Shown in pieces: positions 1 to 5,573 of a stretch of DNA of 5,573 nt. The notes beneath the pieces were generated by a model that saw only the letters and a list, made by a program, of their open reading frames with translations, did not search any database and was not told the DNA's origin. A program made the translations under genes and the position numbers. Source of the DNA: Planctomycetes bacterium RBG_16_41_13 (GTDB lineage Bacteria > Planctomycetota > Brocadiia > Brocadiales > Brocadiaceae); contig MHYI01000064.1 of NCBI GenBank assembly GCA_001828295.1, forward strand, positions 4,933-10,505, given 5' to 3'. Position 1 is the stretch's first letter. The number at the start of each line of letters is the position of its first letter.

Positions 1-951
<951 letters not shown>

Positions 952-1484
952 TTATTATCGTATTACTGTTGAAATACTGCTATTTTAAAAGGCTTTTAAC
1001 AACCACCTTGACGCCCTTCACGGCGGCTTTATAAAAAAACAGCGACAATTTAGCTTTTTGAAAAATCCAGAAGGCTTAAAAGAAACATGGAATACGTTTT
1101 TCACAAGACTAAATTGGTTCCATTTTTTAATAAACACGAATAGTTGAAGATGCCTTTGTAACCATATGTAGCAGCAATTCATACATCGCCGCTACACTGC
1201 TGATAACGGCGTTATTGCCGTGTTTATCAATAAAACGAAGCTGTTGCGAAAAATCAGTATAGGTCAAAAGAAAATTCAATTCAAGCATAATACACTTGCA
1301 CATTGCTTAGAAGACATGCAGTTAAATTCTTTTTGGTTGCAGCTCTATGGGGGATTCAGGTTAGCAACCTGGGAACCAGAATTTTTGGTACGATTACCTT
1401 TCATGGCACGAGCCACCAAGAAATTAAAATCCCAATTTTCATATTGTCACCTGTCCAGAGGTAACTCATCTTTATGGAAATACC
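952..1484. other. Unassigned intergenic region between riboswitch terminator and atpD
   Basis: About 530 bases contain no gene I recognise. On the minus strand, downstream of the riboswitch, there are only short frames: 13 codons from ATG 1442 with an AGGTGA Shine-Dalgarno four bases upstream, an overlapping 19-codon frame, and a 58-codon frame from ATG 1303 to the TAA at 1127-1129 without a good Shine-Dalgarno. On the plus strand an open frame runs from about 1171 to 1489 and resembles no family I know. Small inverted repeats are present: CAGGTT-AGC-AACCTG (1357-1371), an imperfect hairpin around 1202-1230, and TTAAAAG-G-CTTTTAA (985-999) just upstream of atpD. The last could be an operator or chance in AT-rich DNA. 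It may be a long 5' leader of atpD, a decayed gene, or both. Confidence 0.6.
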
Positions 1485-1539
1485 AATAAAAAAGCCTTAC
1501 TGCAAAGATGTTTCTTTCAACATCTTCGGCAGTAAGGCT
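1485..1539 (-). terminator. Intrinsic terminator forming the riboswitch expression platform
   Basis: On the minus strand AGCCTTACTGC (1539-1529) pairs with GCAGTAAGGCT (1503-1493), and inside it AAGATGTT (1526-1519) pairs with AACATCTT (1512-1505) around a six-base loop. Only a small asymmetric bulge interrupts the stem. Six T residues (1493-1488) follow, the classic intrinsic terminator shape. The 5' arm is the 3' end of the c-di-GMP aptamer, so aptamer and terminator cannot form together. The plus strand also has a T-run after the stem (1542-1546), so the hairpin may terminate in both directions. Confidence 0.9.
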
Positions 1540-1619
1540 ATCTTTTTGATACGGTCTTAGCAAAAGGCCCTTTACTTAGCGTCCCCCGATTGCCCGGGGC
1601 TTGCCTTTATCGCGATGCT
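1519..1619 (-). promoter_or_regulatory. Cyclic di-GMP-I (GEMM-I) riboswitch aptamer
   Basis: The minus-strand RNA carries the hallmark elements of the GEMM-I aptamer in order. P1 is AGCATC (1619-1614) with GATGTT (1524-1519). The AAAGGCAAGCC segment (from 1608) resembles the conserved AAAGGCAAACC. P2 is CCCCG/CGGGG (1599-1595 with 1588-1584), capped by a GCAA tetraloop of the GNRA type (1593-1590) closed by a G-U pair. Next comes the invariant GGGACGC (1585-1579). P3 has GTAA and GG (1575-1572, 1570-1569) pairing with CC and TTAC (1537-1532), plus CTTTT/AAAAG further out, and the 3' end reads TAGCC then CTGCCGAAG. One difference from consensus is the U in GACGCTAAG where A is usual. The family senses the second messenger c-di-GMP. 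A terminator overlaps the aptamer's 3' end, predicting a transcriptional ON switch. The next recognised gene downstream is atpD. Recognition is by eye, not by covariance model. Confidence 0.85.
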
Positions 1620-1668
1620 TTTCCTGCTGTTCGGCAAGAATCAGGCTTGTAATAGCTGTTCAATAACA

Positions 1669-1696
1669 TTTATATTCATAATGTATATAAAATCAA
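1669..1696 (-). promoter_or_regulatory. Candidate sigma70 promoter for the riboswitch leader
   Basis: TTGATT (1696-1691) and TATAAA (1674-1669) are separated by 16 bases on the minus strand. Initiation would fall near 1662-1660, leaving roughly 40 bases before the aptamer's P1 stem. It lies just beyond the ettA stop codon, so the leader would have its own start even though no strong terminator is visible after ettA and read-through from ettA is possible. Confidence 0.55.
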
Positions 1697-1737
1697 GATA
1701 ATTTGGTTCTGGCTTGCCCAGGTTAAGGTTGTTGGTA

Positions 1738-3423
1738 TTACGCCCGTGTTAAGTGCCTGTATTTGATGCGATGAGGCTGGTCGGAGGCGGCGCCGATGCG
1801 TCTTTTTCTCTCTTCCTCGTATTCTGTATAGTTTCCCTCAAACCAGACAACCTTGCTATCTCCCTCAAAAGCAAGAATGTGGGTGGCAATCCTGTCAAGG
1901 AACCAGCGGTCATGGCTTATCACCACAGCACAGCCGGAAAAGTTTTCCAACGCATCCTCGAGGGCGCGCATGGTATTTACGTCAAGATCATTTGTTGGTT
2001 CATCGAGCAGGAGGACGTTGGCGCCTTCTTTTAACATGCAGGCAAGATGCACCCTGTTTCTTTCTCCTCCGGAAATAGCGTTCACCGGTTTTTGCTGATC
2101 CGCACCTGAAAAGTTAAATCGCGCCACATATGCGCGTGAGTTGACCTCTCTGCTGCCGATTTGAATTATGTCGTTGCCGCCGGATATGGTCTCCCATATC
2201 GTTTTATTCGGATCGAGGGTTTCACGGCTCTGGTCAGCATATGCGAGTTTTACCGACTCCCCTAACCGGATTGTTCCGCTATCCGGGTTCTCTTGTCCGG
2301 TAATCATCCGGAACAAGGTGGTTTTCCCGGCGCCGTTCGGGCCAATGATTCCGACAATTCCGCCACGCGGCAGTGAAAACGCCATACTCTCTATCAAAAT
2401 ACGGTCTCCGTATGATTTGGAAACCTTATCCGCTTCAATAACTAAATTCCCCAATCTCGGTCCTGGCGGGATGTAAATCTCCAGTTCTTTTATTTGTTTC
2501 TCGGTTTGTTGCGAGAGCAATGATTCATAAGAATTGATGCGCGCCTTTGATTTTGCGTGCCGTCCCTTCGGACTCATCCGGATCCATTCCAACTCGCGTT
2601 GCAACGTCTTTTGCCGTTCAGTCTCTTGTTTTTCTTCCTGTTGCAATCTTTTCTGTTTTTGATCAAGCCATGAAGAATAGTTGCCCTTCCATGGTATTCC
2701 ATATCCGCGGTCAAGTTCTAATATCCAGCCGGCGACATTATCAAGAAAATACCGGTCGTGCGTCACAGCAATCACCGTTCCTTCATATTTCAGCAAGTGT
2801 TGCTCCAGCCATGCAACAGTTTCAGCATCGAGGTGATTCGTCGGTTCATCCAATAGCAGGATGTCCGGTTTTTTTAAGAGCAATCTGCAAAGTGCCACAC
2901 GCCGTTTTTCTCCACCAGATAATATCTTTACCGGTGTATTTCCCTCAGGGCAGCGTAGCGCATCCATTGCCATTTCAAGTCGGGAATCAAGGTCCCAGGC
3001 ATTAAGCGCGTCAATCTTTTCCTGAACCACCCCCTGCCTCTCTATCAAAGCATTCATTTCATCGCCTGACATTGGTTCTGCAAATTGTTCGTTTATACGG
3101 TTATATTCATTGTGGAGATCTACCAATTCCTGGACGCCTTCTTCCACAATTTGACGCGCCGTTTTTGTTTCGTCAAGCAAGGGTTCCTGTTCAAGAAATC
3201 CTACTGTATATCCCTGTGAAAGCGTTACCTGTCCGTTATAATTCTCGTCTACTCCTGCCATTATGCGTAAAAGAGAACTCTTTCCCGAACCATTTAAACC
3301 AAGCACGCCAATCTTAGCGCCGTAAAAATAGGAAAGCGAGATATCTTTTAATACGGGTTTTTTTTCATAAAATTTGCTCACACTGTTCATGGAATAAATA
3401 ACTTTGTTCGGTTGATTGCTCAT
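1738..3423 (-). CDS. ettA: Energy-dependent translational throttle protein EttA (ABC-F ATPase)
   Basis: A soluble ABC-F protein that binds the ribosomal E site and links early elongation to the ATP/ADP ratio in the EttA family. The 561 residues match the usual length of about 555. The order is: NBD1 with Walker A GLNGSGKS (42-49); an Arm insertion (about 95-140); signature LSGGE (168-172); Walker B LLLDEPTNHLD with catalytic E193; and switch His 222. A charged P-site tRNA interaction linker follows (about 245-320, containing ELEWIRMSPKGRHAKSKAR). NBD2 has Walker A GPNGAGKT (361-368), signature ISGGE (450-454), Walker B with E475, and SHDRWFLDR. The ELEWIR and SPKGRHAKSKAR signature and the Arm distinguish it from Uup and antibiotic-resistance ABC-F proteins. 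Start ATG 3423 has GGAGG nine bases upstream (3437-3433). Both ATPase sites are intact. It appears monocistronic, with its own promoter and a separate promoter after its stop. Confidence 0.96.
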   Translation of the reverse strand: MSNQPNKVIYSMNSVSKFYEKKPVLKDISLSYFYGAKIGVLGLNGSGKSSLLRIMAGVDENYNGQVTLSQGYTVGFLEQEPLLDETKTARQIVEEGVQELVDLHNEYNRINEQFAEPMSGDEMNALIERQGVVQEKIDALNAWDLDSRLEMAMDALRCPEGNTPVKILSGGEKRRVALCRLLLKKPDILLLDEPTNHLDAETVAWLEQHLLKYEGTVIAVTHDRYFLDNVAGWILELDRGYGIPWKGNYSSWLDQKQKRLQQEEKQETERQKTLQRELEWIRMSPKGRHAKSKARINSYESLLSQQTEKQIKELEIYIPPGPRLGNLVIEADKVSKSYGDRILIESMAFSLPRGGIVGIIGPNGAGKTTLFRMITGQENPDSGTIRLGESVKLAYADQSRETLDPNKTIWETISGGNDIIQIGSREVNSRAYVARFNFSGADQQKPVNAISGGERNRVHLACMLKEGANVLLLDEPTNDLDVNTMRALEDALENFSGCAVVISHDRWFLDRIATHILAFEGDSKVVWFEGNYTEYEEERKRRIGAASDQPHRIKYRHLTRA

Positions 3424-3432
3424 TTTGGCATG

Positions 3433-3437
3433 CCTCC
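3433..3437 (-). promoter_or_regulatory. Shine-Dalgarno site of ettA
   Basis: GGAGG on the minus strand lies nine bases before ATG 3423 and decides that start. An earlier ATG (3432-3430) is out of frame and closes at once with a TGA overlapping the ettA start, so it is not a real competitor. Confidence 0.8.
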
Positions 3438-3498
3438 GGGAAAAATGGTTACATGGTTTTCTCTGCTAGTATTCTTAATATGAATCAGCATGTGCATA

Positions 3499-3527
3499 AC
3501 TATAAAAGAATTTTGCCTGCTTAGCAA
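3499..3527 (-). promoter_or_regulatory. Candidate sigma70 promoter of ettA
   Basis: TTGCTA (3527-3522) and TATAGT (3504-3499) are separated by an ideal 17 bases on the minus strand. The predicted start near 3492 gives a leader of about 70 bases to ATG 3423. A short inverted repeat, GCTT-AGC-AAGC, overlaps the -35 region and may be fortuitous. Confidence 0.6.
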
Positions 3528-3553
3528 GCCTGCGGTCGAACACCTCCATAAAC

Positions 3554-3588
3554 TGTACAGTCGGCAATCGGCAATCTACAGTCGGCAA
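3554..3588. repeat. Heptamer repeat cluster (TCGGCAA family)
   Basis: Five consecutive 7-base units can be read in register: TGTACAG, TCGGCAA, TCGGCAA, TCTACAG, TCGGCAA. TCGGCAA occurs at 3561-3567, 3568-3574 and 3582-3588, and the longer unit TACAGTCGGCAA occurs twice, at 3556-3567 and 3577-3588. It is non-coding DNA between the divergent ettA and lysC promoters. Such heptamer arrays are usually slippage-prone intergenic repeats; no function is apparent. Confidence 0.75.
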
Positions 3589-3672
3589 ATTAAGGTTGAA
3601 ATTATTATTAAAACCTCAACTTATTGAGAAGTTATCATAAATCACACCTTTTCCGGCAACTTTTTCGCTTTA

Positions 3673-3685
3673 TGCAGAGACGCAC
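3673..3685 (+). repeat. Degenerate half-copy of the downstream palindrome
   Basis: TGCAGAGACGCAC differs by one base from TGTAGAGACGCAC, the left arm of the perfect palindrome at 3919-3950. The complementary right arm is missing here, so this is either a decayed copy of the same repeat element or a partial insertion. Confidence 0.55.
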
Positions 3686-3700
3686 AACAAGGCTTCCCGA

Positions 3701-3721
3701 CATTGGTCATTGGTCATTGGT
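3701..3721. repeat. Tandem heptamer CATTGGT x3
   Basis: Three exact head-to-tail copies of CATTGGT, followed by CA before the register is lost. It has the same 7-base period as the TCGGCAA cluster about 110 bases upstream but an unrelated unit, suggesting independent slippage or a shared class of intergenic repeat. Confidence 0.85.
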
Positions 3722-3839
3722 CAACCGCCGACTGCAGAAGGGAGCATTAAATATTTTGCCAGAAAACGTAAAGAAATTACTGATAAGGTACTATTTCTCT
3801 ACAATTAAAATATTGGCTATTATTATCGTTAAAAATGAT

Positions 3840-3866
3840 TTGACTTTGTTTAACTCTTTTTATAAT
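3840..3866 (+). promoter_or_regulatory. Candidate sigma70 promoter of lysC
   Basis: TTGACT (3840-3845) and a perfect TATAAT (3861-3866) sit in AT-rich DNA. The spacer is 15 bases, shorter than the preferred 17. Transcription from about 3873 would give a leader of about 150 bases that includes the 32-bp palindrome. I see no lysine riboswitch in this short leader. Confidence 0.5.
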
Positions 3867-3918
3867 CTTGATAAAAATTTTCTTTTAGTTATTCATAGCA
3901 CACAAAGCCGCAATCAGA

Positions 3919-3950
3919 ATGTAGAGACGCACGGCCGTGCGTCTCTACAT
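3919..3950. repeat. Perfect 32-bp palindrome (REP-like element)
   Basis: The left arm ATGTAGAGACGCACGG (3919-3934) is followed immediately by its exact reverse complement (3935-3950), with no spacer and no mismatch. No T-run follows on the plus strand, so it is not an intrinsic terminator for that direction. Repeats containing GTAGAGACGC arms are familiar as dispersed intergenic palindromes in several bacterial phyla. It would fold as a strong hairpin or cruciform inside the predicted lysC leader. Confidence 0.9.
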
Positions 3951-4020
3951 ACAAAAAGAAAGATGTTTTTACAGGGTAATACTATATTCACCATTACATT
4001 TTTTATCATAAGAGCGACTC

Positions 4021-5262
4021 ATGGGACTAATTGTTCAAAAATTTGGAGGTACTTCTGTTGCTAATGCTGAACGCATAAAGGCTGCTGCCAGGCGAATTAC
4101 AGAAACATATGATGCCGGGAATAAAGTGATTGTTGTTGTTTCTGCGAGGGGACAAACAACTGACGAGCTTATTGAACTTGCCAATGAAATTACTGATAAA
4201 CCTTCTACACGCGAGATGGATATGTTATTATCAACGGGCGAACAGGTTTCTATTGCCCTCATGGCAATGGCGATTCATGCGCTTGGGTATCCTGCAATAT
4301 CATTTACCGGTGGTCAGGTGGGTATCGTTACGGATAGTTTTCATACGAAGGCGCGCATCCGCAACATTAATGCAGACCGAATCCGCAAGGAATTAGATAA
4401 TGGCTCCATTGTTATTGTTGCGGGTTTTCAGGGCATTGACGCAAATGAAAACATAACCACCCTGGGAAGAGGCGGTTCTGATACTACAGCAGTGGCTCTC
4501 GCATCTATTATGCATGCGGACAGATGTGATATTTTTACGGATGTGGATGGAATTTATACCGCTGACCCAAGAAAGGTGCCAAATGCCAGAAAACTCAATA
4601 AAATCTCGTATGATGAAATTTTAGAGCTTGCAAGCCTGGGCGCCCAGGTAATGCACTCACGCTCAATAGAATTTGCAAAAAAATACAATGTACCTTTATA
4701 CGTTCGCTCAAGTTTTAACAACTCTGAAGGAACATTGATATGTAAGGAGATTGATGATATGGAAAACATTGTTGTAAGCGGTGCAACCGTCAGCAAAAAC
4801 GACGCAAAAATTACCATCAGGTCTATTCCTGATGTTCCCGGCCAGGCGGCAAAAATATTTCACGAGATCGCGAAAAAAAATATTAACGTGGACATGATCA
4901 TTCAAAACGCAAGTGTCGAAGGACGCGCTGATGTAACGTTTACGGTGCCGCGAAGTGATTTGAAAAACGCGCTGGAAACCGCAGAAAAGATAAAAAAAGA
5001 TCTCTGGGCAATGGAGGTTTTATACGATGACAAAATCGCTAAACTATCCGTAGTGGGAATAGGTATGCGGAGCCATTGCGGTGTAGCGGAAAAGATGTTC
5101 AGCATCCTTGCTGAAGAAAAAATTAACATACAGATGATCAGCACCTCTGAAATAAAAATATCCTGCATAATCGATGAGGCTCACGCCGAACGGGCCTTAA
5201 ATGCAGTGCATAAAATATTTGGATTAAACCACGTTAAAAACGAAGTGGCTGCTAAAATCTAA
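4021..5262 (+). CDS. lysC: Aspartate kinase (aspartokinase), two ACT domains
   Basis: Phosphorylates aspartate to aspartyl-4-phosphate, the first step towards lysine, methionine, threonine and diaminopimelate, in the cytoplasm. The 413 residues are typical of monofunctional enzymes. The kinase domain (about 1-240) shows KFGGTS (7-12), STGEQVS (71-77), GFQG (135-138), GRGGSDTTA (149-157) and [13 protein letters not shown] (172-184). Two C-terminal ACT domains follow, about 264-335 ([10 protein letters not shown], then INVDMIIQN) and about 343-405 ([18 protein letters not shown], then INIQMIST). ACT domains of this kind bind lysine and/or threonine for feedback inhibition. There is no fused homoserine dehydrogenase. 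ATG 4021 puts KFGGTS at the standard distance from the N terminus; its Shine-Dalgarno is weak (AAGAG). A strong internal start at codon 247 probably yields a separate regulatory beta chain. The gene stands alone, and its stop overlaps that of the convergent downstream gene. Confidence 0.97.
   Translation: MGLIVQKFGGTSVANAERIKAAARRITETYDAGNKVIVVVSARGQTTDELIELANEITDKPSTREMDMLLSTGEQVSIALMAMAIHALGYPAISFTGGQVGIVTDSFHTKARIRNINADRIRKELDNGSIVIVAGFQGIDANENITTLGRGGSDTTAVALASIMHADRCDIFTDVDGIYTADPRKVPNARKLNKISYDEILELASLGAQVMHSRSIEFAKKYNVPLYVRSSFNNSEGTLICKEIDDMENIVVSGATVSKNDAKITIRSIPDVPGQAAKIFHEIAKKNINVDMIIQNASVEGRADVTFTVPRSDLKNALETAEKIKKDLWAMEVLYDDKIAKLSVVGIGMRSHCGVAEKMFSILAEEKINIQMISTSEIKISCIIDEAHAERALNAVHKIFGLNHVKNEVAAKI
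4744..4761 (+). promoter_or_regulatory. Internal ribosome binding site and start within lysC (beta subunit)
   Basis: AAGGAG (4744-4749) lies nine bases before an in-frame ATG (4759-4761, Met247). This is a better Shine-Dalgarno than that of the full-length start. Translation here would give a 167-residue protein made only of the two ACT domains. Bacillus subtilis and Corynebacterium aspartokinases are known to make such a beta subunit from an in-frame internal start at nearly the same position (about residue 246-250), giving alpha2beta2 enzymes. An ATG at 4754 is out of frame. Confidence 0.65.
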
Positions 5263-5573
5263 CTCTCGTTTGTACGCGTAAGTTTCGGCTGATAAATACA
5301 GTATGGTTCTTCCGCCAAATAGTTTCCTGTATCGTAAAATGCACGGGCTCTACACCCTTCGCAGACTTTTTTGTATTCACAGTCCCCGCACTTGCCCTCT
5401 AATAAATCCGGATTTCGCAGCTTTTCAAACACCGGAGAGTTTTTCCAGATATCCGCAAATTTTTGTTTCTTTACATGCCCTGCTTCGACTGGCAAATAAC
5501 CGCAGGGAAAAACCTCTCCTTTATGGGAAACAAAACAAACGCCTGTACCCGCTAAACCCCCCTTCGTCATCGC
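5259..5573 (-). CDS. Radical SAM/SPASM protein, C-terminal part (AhbC/AhbD/NirJ-like)
   Basis: Only the last 104 codons are in the window; the frame stays open through the right edge, so the Met at 5570 is internal and not the start. The visible part is a SPASM auxiliary iron-sulfur domain. Counting from that Met, cysteines fall at 12, 23, 61, 64, 70, 73 and 91, spaced CX10C (with G18 four residues before C23), then CX2CX5CX2C, then a last Cys. The segments [21 protein letters not shown] and [19 protein letters not shown] resemble the tail of the AhbD/NirJ group, which decarboxylates or otherwise modifies tetrapyrrole side chains in alternative heme and heme d1 synthesis. The catalytic CX3CX2C radical-SAM motif would lie outside the window, so the exact member cannot be fixed. 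The gene converges on lysC: its TAG (5261-5259) overlaps the lysC TAA. Confidence 0.82.
   Translation of the reverse strand, partial: AMTKGGLAGTGVCFVSHKGEVFPCGYLPVEAGHVKKQKFADIWKNSPVFEKLRNPDLLEGKCGDCEYKKVCEGCRARAFYDTGNYLAEEPYCIYQPKLTRTNES

Noticed and set aside
1008..1035. Plus-strand TTGACG-16-TATAAA promoter-like pair
   Set aside because: It fires into a region without a supported gene and against the riboswitch; easily chance in AT-rich DNA.
1127..1303. Minus-strand 58-codon frame with plausible-looking composition
   Set aside because: No good Shine-Dalgarno and no recognisable homology; an overlapping frame is open on the other strand. Not supported enough to call a gene.
1220..1489. 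Plus-strand 89-codon open frame in the gap
   Set aside because: It resembles no family I know, has no convincing Shine-Dalgarno, and runs antisense into the riboswitch terminator arm. Kept only as part of the unassigned region.
1697..1737. Possible terminator after ettA
   Set aside because: Only a four-base stem (CTGG/CCAG) without a proper T-run is present.
3873..4020. Possible lysine riboswitch in the lysC leader
   Set aside because: The leader is shorter than the known aptamer, and none of its conserved elements are visible; the only strong structure is the repeat palindrome.
3624..4064. Plus-strand 146-codon open frame upstream of lysC
   Set aside because: It spans the repeats, palindrome and promoter-like sequence and overlaps the lysC start in another frame; its translation shows no domain-like features.

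Overview
The window looks like a chromosomal stretch from a moderately AT-rich, free-living Gram-negative-type bacterium. It carries three recognisable housekeeping genes, one gene fragment at the right edge, and unusually informative intergenic DNA. An anaerobic or facultative lineage is suggested by the alternate (N-ATPase type) F1 beta subunit and by a heme-d1/AhbD-like radical-SAM C-terminus. A planctomycete of the anammox group would fit these genes and the short palindromic and heptamer repeats. That placement is inference from gene content only and is held loosely.

Layout, left to right. (1) 1-951, minus strand: the N-terminal 317 codons of an F1 ATP synthase beta subunit of the alternate/N-ATPase kind. 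It is the usual first gene of that operon, and the rest lies beyond the left edge. (2) 952-1484: about 530 bases with no gene I can assign. (3) 1485-1696, minus strand: a complete regulatory leader with a sigma70-like promoter, a cyclic-di-GMP class I (GEMM-I) riboswitch aptamer, and an intrinsic terminator that reuses the 3' half of the aptamer. It points at the ATPase gene. (4) 1738-3423, minus strand: an intact EttA-type ABC-F translation factor with a good promoter and Shine-Dalgarno site. (5) 3424-4020: a divergent intergenic region holding the ettA promoter, a 7-bp-periodic repeat cluster, a second heptamer array, a perfect 32-bp palindrome with a degenerate half-copy upstream, and a candidate lysC promoter. 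(6) 4021-5262, plus strand: intact aspartate kinase with two ACT domains and a convincing internal translation start for a regulatory beta subunit. (7) 5259-5573, minus strand: the C-terminal SPASM domain of a radical-SAM protein of the AhbC/AhbD/NirJ group, convergent with lysC and overlapping its stop codon.

How it fits together: the genes are not one pathway. They are separate transcription units for energy coupling, translation control, aspartate-family amino acid synthesis and probable heme/tetrapyrrole maturation. The most notable element is the c-di-GMP riboswitch. Its base pairing predicts an ON switch (ligand blocks the terminator), and the first recognisable gene downstream of it is the N-ATPase beta gene.
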